Shown: positions 37,432 to 46,099 of the stretch, piece after piece
Layout of the letters: each line of letters opens with the position of its first letter
Position numbering within the stretch: position 1 is the stretch's first letter
DNA from: an uncultured Helicobacteraceae bacterium
GTDB lineage: Bacteria; Campylobacterota; Campylobacteria; Campylobacterales; Helicobacteraceae
Length of the DNA stretch: 64,000 nt
Assembly (NCBI GenBank): GCA_944323885.1
Contig: CALUUD010000001.1
Coordinates: 186,001-250,000 of the forward strand
Direction: 5' to 3'
Notes under the pieces: model-generated
What the model was told of the DNA's origin: nothing
What the model saw: only the letters and a program-made list of their open reading frames with translations
Database searches by the model: none
Made by a program: the position numbers and the translations under genes

Positions 37432-37719
37432 ATGACTACAGGAAGCTTTCACTATAGCAAAATGCTTGAAATAGATTTTAAAACTTTTTCTATCAGAACA
37501 ATGAAAACAAGATGGGGGAGTTGCAAGATTGACAAAGCTCATATTACCTTAAATCTTGAGCTTATCAAAAAATCTAAAAAAGCCATAGAATATGTAATCT
37601 TGCATGAATTGGCCCATCTAAAATATCCGTATCACAATCAAGCATTTTATAACTTTTTAGATTTATATATGCCTGATTGGAAAAAGATAAAACTAGAAAT
37701 CCTTGAAAATAATAACTAA
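37432..37719 (+). pseudogene. truncated DUF45/YgjP-like zinc metallopeptidase
   Basis: The 95-codon frame matches the C-terminal half of DUF45 (M48-like, YgjP/SprT-type) proteins: RTMKTRWGSCKIDKAHITLN, then the zinc motif VILHELAHLKYPYHNQAF and MPDWKKIKLEIL. Intact family members have about 220-250 residues, so roughly 130 N-terminal residues are missing and the sequence just upstream does not encode them. In many genomes this gene neighbours type I restriction genes, so it may be the last remnant of such a locus. It ends 1 bp before the convergent heme-binding-like gene, the first core gene after the island. Confidence 0.65.
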
Positions 37720-37720
37720 T

Positions 37721-38206
37721 TTACTCCCCTAAAAACATTTGAATACTATCAATACCAACTTGAGCACATTTCTCATCTAAATGACCCCCTGGAGCTCCAC
37801 CTACACCTACACCACCAACAACTATATCATCAAATTTTATTGGCAATCCTCCGCCTAAAAATACAAAATTATCATTAAGATTTATAAGTCCTTCTGGTGC
37901 CTTTCCCTCTGCAATATTTTGAGCAATATTTGCTGTAGAATTTTTCATTGATGCAGCAGTAAATGCTTTCCTAAAGCTTGCTTGCACAGTATGAGGACCA
38001 CTTTCTTCATTTCTAGCTACTGCTAAAATTACTCCCTTATTATCTACCACAGTTACACTTACATTATAACCATCATTTTTACATTGTTTCATTGCTTCAT
38101 TTGCAATCTTGACTGCTAGCTCTCCTGTAAGAATTGGCATTTGAGGCAATACAGCAAATAATAAATTGGATAAACAAAAACTTATTAAAATTAAAAACTT
38201 AGTCAT
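37721..38206 (-). CDS. secreted GlcG/HbpS-family protein
   Basis: A 161-residue protein with a signal peptide (residues 1-18, ILISFCLSNLLFA) and the GlcG/HbpS (DUF336) fold: VTVVDNKGVILAVARN, the central SFRKAFTAASMKNST segment and the glycine-rich core FLGGGLPIKF followed by VVGGVGVGGAPGGHLDEKCA. HbpS-type members bind haem or cobalamin and act in iron or stress sensing; others have unknown function. With the leader it should be periplasmic. It is monocistronic, convergent with the island end and divergent from the gene at 38444. Confidence 0.82.
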   Translation of the reverse strand: MTKFLILISFCLSNLLFAVLPQMPILTGELAVKIANEAMKQCKNDGYNVSVTVVDNKGVILAVARNEESGPHTVQASFRKAFTAASMKNSTANIAQNIAEGKAPEGLINLNDNFVFLGGGLPIKFDDIVVGGVGVGGAPGGHLDEKCAQVGIDSIQMFLGE

Positions 38207-38236
38207 TTATATCCTTATTATGTAAGATAAACAAAC

Positions 38237-38242
38237 ATTATA
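38237..38242 (-). promoter_or_regulatory. -10 box of the GlcG/HbpS-like gene
   Basis: TATAAT on the minus strand, 31 bases upstream of the start at 38206, in an AT-rich divergent intergenic region of 237 bp. AAGGA precedes the ATG. Confidence 0.45.
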
Positions 38243-38443
38243 AAGCAATTTTTTTGATTTGCAATATTTATTCAATACTTTTTAAAAAATGTGTTCATTT
38301 TGTTGCAAAACTAATACAGCTTGTATCTTTTATAGTATTTGTGGCAAAATTGCATCACCCATACCATATAATAAAAATACATTTTCTAAGTATTACAAGA
38401 TTCTATAAGTCTTGGCAAAGCTTATTATTTAGCAAGGTAAGAA

Positions 38444-39616
38444 ATGAATAAAATAATCCTTTTGTTAATTAGTTTTTTTATAAACATTAATGCTAATATC
38501 ATTGAATTATCTCCGCTTAGTGCAATCATAAAAGATGATAATATAAAAGATGCTTTAATAACGATAAATCCAAAAAGCAATAAAGAAAAACCATTTACAT
38601 ATAAAACAACAAATACAACAATCTCAAAATATGGCGGAATACCTATATTTGGCTTATATGAAGATTTTAATAATAAAATTGATATAGAGTATCAATTAAA
38701 CAACAAAACAAAAAAAGATACTTATTTTTTGCAAACAAAAAAAGTAACAGATAAAAAAATAAAAATTCTAAGCAATGATGAAAAATTTGATAATAGACTT
38801 TATCTTGTTATTGATGAAGATTCTGCATTTATGATAGATATCATGGGTAATATAAGATGGTTTGCAAATATCGATAAAACAAGTTTTGTTGAAAAGCCTA
38901 ATAGTAAACTATTTATAATAAATAACAAAGCAATTGATATTGTAAATGGTAAAATATTTACGATTAATACAAAAGATTCTACTAGAATCTTAGGTATAAA
39001 TGATAATATTTTTACAATAGATAAAAGCATCATAACACTAGTCAATAAAGATAATAAAATCATACAAAAATGGACATTTCCATTTGAAATTAACACATTT
39101 AATAATATCTCAAGCCTAGATTATAGTGATGCACTATTAGTAAGTTATAATGATTCTATTATTAAATTAAATAAAAAAAGCAACATAGTATGGATTTTTG
39201 GTGGCAATAGCAATGTATTTAGATTAGTTGATGAAACAGGAAGTAAAATACTATGTGATACCTGTGAACTAAAGAATGTTAAAAATGCACAAAAAATAAG
39301 GTTTTTAAGCATTAAAGATAGAATCTATATAATAACATTTGATAATAGCATAAATGCAAAAGTACAAATACATAAATTAGATGAAAGACTTTTGACAAAT
39401 GAGATTCTGTGGGAATATCAGATAAAAGATGAGGTATTAAATGGAACAGCATTATATAAAGAAGACTTTCACTCTATTTTTATTAATTACAAAGATGTAA
39501 ATGGAAATTTAAATATATCAGAATTTATATGGGGACAAAATACACCAATAATAAATATTGATATAGAAAATGCCACATTTGCAATTCCATTTAATTTTGA
39601 TAACTTTTTGCAGTAA
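38444..39616 (+). CDS. secreted beta-propeller-like protein, possibly aryl-sulfate sulfotransferase-related
   Basis: A 390-residue protein with a signal peptide (LLLISFFININA), an N-terminal beta domain ending SKYGGIPIFGLYEDFNNKIDIEY and then blade-like repeats (YLVIDEDSAFMIDIMGNIRWF, IITLVNKDNKIIQKWTFPFE, DSIIKLNKKSNIVWIFGGN). The early part recalls the N-terminal domain of periplasmic arylsulfate sulfotransferase AssT, and the repeats its propeller. However, it is about 200 residues shorter than AssT and I cannot point to the catalytic histidine, so activity is doubtful. Two cysteines (CDTC) stand near residue 275. A -10-like TATAAG lies near 38403. Confidence 0.55.
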   Translation: MNKIILLLISFFININANIIELSPLSAIIKDDNIKDALITINPKSNKEKPFTYKTTNTTISKYGGIPIFGLYEDFNNKIDIEYQLNNKTKKDTYFLQTKKVTDKKIKILSNDEKFDNRLYLVIDEDSAFMIDIMGNIRWFANIDKTSFVEKPNSKLFIINNKAIDIVNGKIFTINTKDSTRILGINDNIFTIDKSIITLVNKDNKIIQKWTFPFEINTFNNISSLDYSDALLVSYNDSIIKLNKKSNIVWIFGGNSNVFRLVDETGSKILCDTCELKNVKNAQKIRFLSIKDRIYIITFDNSINAKVQIHKLDERLLTNEILWEYQIKDEVLNGTALYKEDFHSIFINYKDVNGNLNISEFIWGQNTPIINIDIENATFAIPFNFDNFLQ

Positions 39617-40564
39617 TTATTTAAATTGATTCCATTCTTTTTGTGCAGAATAAAATTTGCTATCAAATAATGGATCTTCATTTTTTAAAGTTGCTTTAAG
39701 GCTATTTAAACAATCTATACTCACATCCTCTAAAACTTGCATAACAAGAGTATTAAAATATATATTGTCATCTTCATAAATAGCTTTTTTGAACAATGCC
39801 AAATATCTCTCATAATCTTCTTTATTTTTTTGCTCATCAATTTCTTTTTGTTTAATTGATGTCAAAATATCAATCAAATCTTCTTTTGTCATATCATTAA
39901 GTTGTTTATTAGAATATACATTACTTATTTTTTTTAATTGTGAAATTAATTCTTGCTTATCCTTAGAATGTGAAAAAAAATGCTTATACTCAATTTCTAA
40001 GTCATTTGGCATAAAATTACTGATGATATATTTTTTTATATTTGTGATTTTACTAATATTTGAACTAACCTTAGAATCTTGTAATTGAAATAATATATTT
40101 TTTAAAAACTTGATATCATCTCTTTTACTTTCAACAAAATTAATAAAACCTTCTGCCTCTTCATCTGGCATAATATTCATTCTTTTTGTTATATCTTCTA
40201 ATAATATCTCTTGAAATTGTCTGTATTTTATTTCTAATATCAACAATGTTTTTTCAACAATCTTACTATCCATACTATTAAATACTACATCATAAATATC
40301 ATCAAATGAATATTTTTGCAAAAGGTCATAAAAAGTATCATAGAGATTCTTGGAATTGACTAATTGTGTTTTTATGATTTGTTCCGTATCATCAACATTT
40401 ATATTTTTTACATCTCTTGTGCCACTATTATAAGCAACAACATTAGAAACCCATTCTTTACTTATCTCATAAAACATATCTTGCAACTCATCTTTGCTTA
40501 GATGCGATATATTTCTTTTGCCATGATTTTCTAATTGCTGCAACAATAATTCTTTTTGATTCAA
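39617..40564 (-). CDS. conserved epsilonproteobacterial helical protein (HP1233-like position)
   Basis: A 315-residue, highly charged, helical cytoplasmic protein without signal peptide or membrane segment. An N-terminal piece (LLLQQLENHGKRNISHLSKD) and a similar one near residue 225 (KQLNDMTKEDLIDILTSIKQK) look like SAP/Rho-N-type short helical modules, which often contact nucleic acids. It overlaps folP by 4 bp (ATGA) and ends the lysC-hobA-holB-folP run, in the place of HP1233 in H. pylori. No known function; a nucleic-acid link is only inference. Confidence 0.7.
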   Translation of the reverse strand: MNQKELLLQQLENHGKRNISHLSKDELQDMFYEISKEWVSNVVAYNSGTRDVKNINVDDTEQIIKTQLVNSKNLYDTFYDLLQKYSFDDIYDVVFNSMDSKIVEKTLLILEIKYRQFQEILLEDITKRMNIMPDEEAEGFINFVESKRDDIKFLKNILFQLQDSKVSSNISKITNIKKYIISNFMPNDLEIEYKHFFSHSKDKQELISQLKKISNVYSNKQLNDMTKEDLIDILTSIKQKEIDEQKNKEDYERYLALFKKAIYEDDNIYFNTLVMQVLEDVSIDCLNSLKATLKNEDPLFDSKFYSAQKEWNQFK

Positions 40565-41673
40565 GAAAGAGCCTTTAGCACCTTTAACATATCTATATGC
40601 TCCATCACATCATGCACCCTAATAATGCTTGCACCATTATTGATAGCAAATTGATGTATGCTTAAAGTCCCACTTAATCTATCTTTTGTATCTTTTTGTG
40701 TAATATCCCCTATGCTTCTTTTTCTACTAGCACCAACCAAAATTTCATACCCAAAATAAGAAAAATGTGCTAGATTTTTGATTAATTCTAGATTCTGTGA
40801 TAAATCTTTACCAAAGCCAAATCCAATATCAAGTATTACATCATCTACGCCATATTTATGAATAATTTCTAATTTTTCATTAAAAAACTTATCAAGTTCT
40901 AAAATAATATTATCACATTTATGTGGGTATATCCAACTATTATGCATAAGCACTAGGCGTGCTTTATAGTCTTTTGCAAGAGAGATTATATTTTCATCTT
41001 TTAAAGAATACACATCATTTATTATTTTAAAACCTCTATCAAGGCAAAATTTTATAGTATTAAAATTGTAACTATCAATACTAAAAATTGCACTATCTGT
41101 TATTTTAAGAGCATAAAGTTCATTTATTGCATCTTTGATTCTAGATATCTCTATACTAGAATCTACAAATTCACTTCCAGGGCGTGTAGAGGCACCACCA
41201 ATGTCAATAATATCCACACCAATATCAATCCACTGATTAACTCTTGCAATAATATCATCTATGTGCTTTACTCTAGAATCTGAATAAAAAGAATCTTCCG
41301 TAATATTTATAATTCCCATAATCTTTGGCCGAAAATTATTTTTATTAATATGTAATTCCAAGTGTTTTGCTATATCTTTTAGACCAAATGGTTGAATTTT
41401 ACACTTTTGTATTATTCTCTCTAACTGAAGTAATGTAGCAACCAAGATTCCACTATATGATTTTTCTTTAAATAATATTGCCTCTTTTGGTGTTATAAAA
41501 TCACCACCAACACTAACACACTCCTGCTTTAAGATCTGGACTGCTGAAACATTTAAATCAATAATTTTAAAATAAAATAATGATCCTTTTTTAAAAGCCA
41601 ATTCATTTGCATATTTTGTTGCACATATTTCATCTAAACTTGAAAGATTTTCCAACCTATAAATTTCTGCCAA
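40561..41673 (-). CDS. folP: dihydropteroate synthase
   Basis: Condenses p-aminobenzoate with 6-hydroxymethyl-dihydropterin pyrophosphate in folate synthesis; target of sulfonamides. The TIM-barrel part begins at KIMGIINITEDSFYSDSR (about residue 117) and contains DIGGASTRPGSE, FSIDSYNF, INDVYSL, LVLMHN and LDIGFGFGKDLSQNLELI. About 110 residues precede the barrel, an N-terminal extension typical of Helicobacter and Campylobacter FolP. It overlaps holB by 17 bp and the downstream gene by 4 bp. Confidence 0.94.
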   Translation of the reverse strand: MAEIYRLENLSSLDEICATKYANELAFKKGSLFYFKIIDLNVSAVQILKQECVSVGGDFITPKEAILFKEKSYSGILVATLLQLERIIQKCKIQPFGLKDIAKHLELHINKNNFRPKIMGIINITEDSFYSDSRVKHIDDIIARVNQWIDIGVDIIDIGGASTRPGSEFVDSSIEISRIKDAINELYALKITDSAIFSIDSYNFNTIKFCLDRGFKIINDVYSLKDENIISLAKDYKARLVLMHNSWIYPHKCDNIILELDKFFNEKLEIIHKYGVDDVILDIGFGFGKDLSQNLELIKNLAHFSYFGYEILVGASRKRSIGDITQKDTKDRLSGTLSIHQFAINNGASIIRVHDVMEHIDMLKVLKALS

Positions 41674-42298
41674 AATTATTATTCCTTCTTTTATTTTCTA
41701 AAATCATAAGCAATAATACCAAGAATATGTATTTTGCATTTCCGCCACTTTCAGCCTGACTGATAGCATTGCTAAAACAATCTAATTCAACACTATTTAA
41801 TCTAATATTTAATTTTTTCACACTAAATAAGAGATCTTCTATTTTTGCTCTCGTATCTTCTTTTGATAAATAATTTAAATCCTTTATATAATCCCTAATT
41901 AAAGCTAAATTAATATTTTTTAAATCAAGATCAAAATCTTCTCTTTCAATAGCAGTTTTTCTATTTACAATAATCATACGAGATAAAATTGTAGGCAATA
42001 TGGAATTTTTAGACTTTGCAATTAATATAAACTTAATATTTAATGGAGGCTCTTCTAGCACCTTTAAGAGTGTATTTTGTGCTTGTATATTAAAACTATC
42101 TCCAGCAATCACTATACACTTAAGTGTATTTGAAGAAATGTAACATTCATCAATCACGGCTCTTGCATTATCTATCTTAAAATTACTCTCAAAATAAATT
42201 CTATGATTTTGGTATTTTAATTTTATATTTTCAATTTCAAAAACAATATCATTTGTTAGAATGATTTCACCTATATTTCTAGACAAAGTATCCATCAT
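41657..42298 (-). CDS. holB: DNA polymerase III delta-prime-like subunit
   Basis: Clamp-loader subunit. The protein (about 213 residues) is short and lacks a Walker A loop, as in H. pylori HP1231; visible landmarks are CIVIAGDSFNIQAQNTLLKV, LEEPPLNIKFILIAKS and the SRC-like ILPTILSRM. It is placed between hobA and folP, which supports the assignment. The N-terminus is uncertain: ATGs at 42298 and 42295 and an ATG at 42307 (after a TTG at 42310) are all possible; 42298 has GAG a few bases upstream. The reading frame overlaps the hobA end. Confidence 0.82.
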   Translation of the reverse strand: MMDTLSRNIGEIILTNDIVFEIENIKLKYQNHRIYFESNFKIDNARAVIDECYISSNTLKCIVIAGDSFNIQAQNTLLKVLEEPPLNIKFILIAKSKNSILPTILSRMIIVNRKTAIEREDFDLDLKNINLALIRDYIKDLNYLSKEDTRAKIEDLLFSVKKLNIRLNSVELDCFSNAISQAESGGNAKYIFLVLLLMILENKRRNNNFGRNL

Positions 42299-42824
42299 TG
42301 ATCTCATCAAACATTATTGCATCAATTGTTTTATTTAAAATCTTAAATAACTGCAATAACTTAATATCTGAATTAATATCATCTGATTTTAAATTAAATG
42401 CAGTATGCAAATTACCATCAAATGCCCATATAAAGCTACTTTGATGATTTGTAGCAAGTTTTACTAATTTATTATTTGCATGCCCTATATACCAAATAGT
42501 ATATTTATCTCCAAATGAAATATTTAGCATATCCTCAACAAGCATCAAGTCAAAATTAGTATCTAATGGAAGCATAGATTCTAAGCTTATAATGGGGATT
42601 AGAGGTCTATCAGTATTAATATTTATTGTTTGCATAGCATACTCACAAAACCACTTTTTCTGTAAATCAGTACATATAATAATAGTGCTGCCACCTATGA
42701 TATCGCGCGTAAATCTATATGCGATCTGGCACCAATCAAATCTACGCTCCTCAAACCAACCCATAGCAATACCATCTTTACGGGCTAATTCTAGAGTCCA
42801 GTTTGCAAAGCTTAAATCATTCAT
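42279..42824 (-). CDS. hobA: HobA, DnaA-binding initiation factor
   Basis: A 181-residue protein matching HobA (HP1230), the epsilonproteobacterial counterpart of DiaA that tetramerises and binds DnaA domain I to organise the orisome. Recognisable segments: SFANWTLELARKDGIAMGWF, EERRFDWCQIAYRFTRDII and FICTDLQKKWF-like IIICTDLQKKWFCEYA. It lies between lysC (4-bp overlap) and holB, the gene order I recall for H. pylori. This gene is one of the strongest taxonomic markers in the window. Confidence 0.9.
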   Translation of the reverse strand: MNDLSFANWTLELARKDGIAMGWFEERRFDWCQIAYRFTRDIIGGSTIIICTDLQKKWFCEYAMQTININTDRPLIPIISLESMLPLDTNFDLMLVEDMLNISFGDKYTIWYIGHANNKLVKLATNHQSSFIWAFDGNLHTAFNLKSDDINSDIKLLQLFKILNKTIDAIMFDEINDGYFV

Positions 42825-44026
42825 TTATCTAATTCATAAGCAGAATGCAAGGCACGAACTGCTAATTCAGCATATTTCAAGTCTATAATCATAGATATTT
42901 TAATCTCACTTGTGCTAATCATAGCAATATTTATATTTTCTTTAGCCATTGTGCTAAAAGTTTTACTTGCTACACCAGAATGACTTTTCATTCCAAGTCC
43001 TACAATAGAAACTTTTGCTATATTTTCATCAAATTCTATGCTTTGTGTAGATTGTTTAAAATTATTCAAAATTGTTTTTGCAAGCGCTAAATCTGTTTTT
43101 GGAATAGTAAAGTCAATATCAGTCTTACCATCTCTACCTATCGTTTGAACTATCATATCGACATTTATATTAGAGTTAGCAAGTGAAGTAAATAATTCAG
43201 CTGCAATTCCAGGCTTATCATCTACATTTACCATACTAATTCTTGCCTGATTTTTATCAAGTGCAATGCCTGATATTATAGGCTTTTCCATAATCTCCTC
43301 CTCATTTGTAATTAGTGTGCCTTCATTATTATTAAATGAATTTCTAGTTATTATTTTTACATTTAGTTTTTTTGCCATCTCAACGGATCTATTCAAAAGC
43401 ACTTTTGCACCAAGTGATGCAAGCTCTAGCATCTCATCATAACTAATTTTATCAATCTTTTTTGCATGCTGTTCTATTCTTGGATCTGTAGTAAATACTC
43501 CATCTACATCTGTATATATTTCACACAAATCAGCATTTAATGCTCCCGCTATTGCAACGGCAGATAAATCGCTTCCTCCTCTACCTAAAGTAGTAACATC
43601 ACCATTTTTATTTCTACCTTGAAAACCAGCAATAACAACAATATAATCATCCATTAAGTATTGATTTATATTTTCACAATTCACCTTTTCTATTTTTGCT
43701 TTTGTGTGAATACAATCAGTAATAACACCTGCTTGACTACCGCTTAATCCAACAGCTTTAAATCCAAGATTTTGCAATGCTATAGCAAGGAGTGAACTAG
43801 TTACTATCTCTCCTGTACTTATAACTTTATCAACCTCTCTCTCATCTGGAATCTCATTAAAATATTTTGTATATTCTATTAGTTTATCTGTTTCTCCACT
43901 CATAGCAGAAACTACTACTACAACACCATGTCCTTGTTTTTTTACTTTTGCAACACGATTGGCTACATTCTCTATCCTAGCACAATCGCCCATACTAGTT
44001 CCGCCATATTTTTGGACTATTAGCAT
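42821..44026 (-). CDS. lysC: aspartokinase
   Basis: Phosphorylates aspartate, the first step to DAP, lysine, threonine and methionine. N-terminal kinase domain begins MLIVQKYGGTSMGD and contains FQGRNKNGDVTTLGRGGSDL and EIYTDVDGVFTTDPRI; two ACT domains follow (ARISMVNVDDKPGIAAELF and VSIVGLGMKSHSGVASKTF), so feedback inhibition by lysine and/or threonine is expected. 401 residues is usual. It overlaps rppH by 1 bp and hobA by 4 bp. dapD, dapF and thrB of linked pathways are also in this window. Confidence 0.95.
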   Translation of the reverse strand: MLIVQKYGGTSMGDCARIENVANRVAKVKKQGHGVVVVVSAMSGETDKLIEYTKYFNEIPDEREVDKVISTGEIVTSSLLAIALQNLGFKAVGLSGSQAGVITDCIHTKAKIEKVNCENINQYLMDDYIVVIAGFQGRNKNGDVTTLGRGGSDLSAVAIAGALNADLCEIYTDVDGVFTTDPRIEQHAKKIDKISYDEMLELASLGAKVLLNRSVEMAKKLNVKIITRNSFNNNEGTLITNEEEIMEKPIISGIALDKNQARISMVNVDDKPGIAAELFTSLANSNINVDMIVQTIGRDGKTDIDFTIPKTDLALAKTILNNFKQSTQSIEFDENIAKVSIVGLGMKSHSGVASKTFSTMAKENINIAMISTSEIKISMIIDLKYAELAVRALHSAYELDK

Positions 44027-44508
44027 TAGATGTATCCTTCTTTTTTAAAATATTCAAGCACTTTCTTATAAATTGGCCGCTTAAAGTAAATAGTATTATG
44101 AAAAATCCTATCATATTTTACAAATTTATATTTAACAAATTCAGGAATTGGAGTATTAAGATCTATGCTTGAAGTTTCTCTTAATTTAACTAAAAAATAT
44201 TTTTGTTTTTGCCCCCTAAATGGATACATTTTTTTGCTTATTACACCTGTTGGAAAATCATATGTAAGCCAATATGGATATTCAGATATAACTTCTATAT
44301 CATCAGTTCCAATTTCTTCTTTTAACTCTCGGTAAAGAGCACATATTGGTGTTTCACCATCATCAATTCCACCCTGTGGAAATTGCCAAATATTGCGTGC
44401 ATTTTTTATATCACTTCGCTTTGCAATAAAAAATTCACACACTTCTGGGTATCTTGCTGACAATATTATAGCTGCGACATTTGGACGATATTGTTCTAAA
44501 TCATGCAT
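44026..44508 (-). CDS. rppH: RNA pyrophosphohydrolase (Nudix)
   Basis: Removes pyrophosphate from 5'-triphosphate RNA (starting decay) and hydrolyses dinucleoside polyphosphates; the Helicobacter protein was formerly called InvA/NudH. The Nudix box is complete: GGIDDGETPICALYRELKEE followed by IG. I start at ATG 44508 (160 residues, MHDLEQYRPNVAAII), with AGGG 6 bases upstream; the open frame extends to a TTG at 44541 but without family support. It is the first gene of the minus-strand lysC cluster. Confidence 0.92.
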   Translation of the reverse strand: MHDLEQYRPNVAAIILSARYPEVCEFFIAKRSDIKNARNIWQFPQGGIDDGETPICALYRELKEEIGTDDIEVISEYPYWLTYDFPTGVISKKMYPFRGQKQKYFLVKLRETSSIDLNTPIPEFVKYKFVKYDRIFHNTIYFKRPIYKKVLEYFKKEGYI

Positions 44509-44609
44509 ATTCAACCCTAATATATTAATTTGCTTAAGCAAAGATAAATGTGAATTTTATAAAAAATTGTATAAAAACTAACTTTCAAATAATGCCATGG
44601 AGAAAAGCT

Positions 44610-45638
44610 GTGCTACTTTATATTCATATTCCATTTTGTGATTCTAAGTGTGGATACTGCGGTTTTAATTCACTTACAAATATGATTGGATTTAAAGATG
44701 AATACTTAAATGCATTAAAAAATGACATAAAACATTCTTTGCAAGATATGAAAACATTAGATTCTATATTTTTTGGAGGTGGTACACCAAATACACTAAG
44801 CCCAAAAGATTATGAAGAAATATTCATTATTTTAAAACCATATATAAATACAAATACAGAAATAACAATGGAGTTAAACCCAAATAGGGATATTAATTCA
44901 ATAAATGAATTTAAAAATTTAGGGGTAAATAGATTTAGCATAGGAGTGCAAAGCTTTAGAGAGGACAAACTAAAACTTTTAGAAAGAAATCATAATCCTA
45001 AAATAGCTTTTGAATTTATAAACAATGCAGTAGAAAGTGGAGCACAAGTAAGTATTGATCTTATATATGATACAAAACTAGATACAAAAGAAAGCCTTAT
45101 ATTAGAGTTAAAAGAAGCAGATAAACTTAACATAGGTCATATATCATGCTATGCTTTGAGTATTGATGAAGATTCTAGATTCTACAAAAAAAACAAAAAC
45201 CCAACTATAGATAATACGCTATGTTACATACTTAAAAATACATTGGATGAATATGGTTTTTATCAATACGAAGTATCAAATTATACAAAAAATCATAAGA
45301 GCAAACACAATCTTGGATATTGGCAATCTAAAGAATATATAGGAACTGGGCTTAGTGCAGTAGGCAGAATAAACAATAAAAGAATTTACAAACAAAACGA
45401 TTTTAATAAATATATAAAAAATCCTACAAAATGTAATACAGAAATCTTAAGTAGTGATGATTTGCGATTAGAGAGAATTTTTCTAGGGCTTAGAAGTGAA
45501 GTTGGTGTAGAAATTAATGATATAAATAAAGAAAAATTAGAAATTTTGCTTAAAGAAGAGAAATGTTTTAAAAAAGATAATAGAATCTACTCTACAAATT
45601 ATTTCATAAGTGATGAATTAGCACTATGGCTTACATAA
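44610..45638 (+). CDS. hemW: HemW-like radical SAM haem chaperone
   Basis: Radical SAM protein of the HemN/HemW group. The 4Fe-4S motif is CDSKCGYC in LLYIHIPFCDSKCGYCGF, followed by DSIFFGGGTPNTL, FSIGVQSFRE, SIDLIYD and YEVSNYTKNHKSKHNLGYW. The absence of the extra N-terminal region of true HemN favours HemW, which inserts haem into respiratory proteins. The best start is GTG 44610 with GGAG 7 bases upstream (342 residues); an ATG at 44592 and a longer frame from 44550 lack a ribosome binding site. Divergent from rppH. Confidence 0.88.
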   Translation: MLLYIHIPFCDSKCGYCGFNSLTNMIGFKDEYLNALKNDIKHSLQDMKTLDSIFFGGGTPNTLSPKDYEEIFIILKPYINTNTEITMELNPNRDINSINEFKNLGVNRFSIGVQSFREDKLKLLERNHNPKIAFEFINNAVESGAQVSIDLIYDTKLDTKESLILELKEADKLNIGHISCYALSIDEDSRFYKKNKNPTIDNTLCYILKNTLDEYGFYQYEVSNYTKNHKSKHNLGYWQSKEYIGTGLSAVGRINNKRIYKQNDFNKYIKNPTKCNTEILSSDDLRLERIFLGLRSEVGVEINDINKEKLEILLKEEKCFKKDNRIYSTNYFISDELALWLT

Positions 45639-45658
45639 TACAATATTAAAGAAGATAA

Positions 45659-46099
45659 ATGATTGAATTTACAAACCAAACAAATATAACAATAGAAGAT
45701 GAGATTATTGATTTTTTACATAAAATAAAAAAGGAAATAACAAAACAAGAAGTAGAATTAATAGTGGTAGATAAAAATGAAATAAGAAGACTGAATAAAG
45801 AATTTTTAAATAAAGATTACGAAACTGATGTATTGTCTTTTGGTCTTAATTTTGATGGTATAAATATAAAAAATCCACCACTTGGAAGCATTGTAATATC
45901 AATAGATTCTGCTATAAAGATTGCAAATGAATTAAATCATTCACTAAAAGAAGAATTTGCAATATTATTTACACATGCAATATTACATTTACTTGGATTT
46001 GATCATGAATTAGATAATGGAGAACATAGAAAAAAAGAGACAGAAATACTAAGTAAATTTGGAATAAATAACCCACTTATAGAAAGAAATATATGCTAG
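45659..46099 (+). CDS. ybeY: endoribonuclease YbeY
   Basis: Single-strand-specific metal-dependent RNase for 16S rRNA 3'-end maturation and ribosome quality control. The zinc-binding HxxxHxxxxxH motif is HAILHLLGFDH, preceded by the conserved DVLSFGLNFDG and PLGSIVISIDSA. 146 residues is typical. It follows hemW by 20 bp and overlaps the next gene by 7 bp. Confidence 0.95.
   Translation: MIEFTNQTNITIEDEIIDFLHKIKKEITKQEVELIVVDKNEIRRLNKEFLNKDYETDVLSFGLNFDGINIKNPPLGSIVISIDSAIKIANELNHSLKEEFAILFTHAILHLLGFDHELDNGEHRKKETEILSKFGINNPLIERNIC

Noticed and set aside
28122-37719. Prophage or integrative element with integrase
   Set aside because: No integrase, transposase, capsid or conjugation gene is readable, and no repeat of the tRNA end was found at the right border.
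38254-38451. Small plus-strand open frame before the gene at 38444
   Set aside because: Overlaps the start of the larger gene, has no ribosome binding site, and the region is a divergent promoter area.
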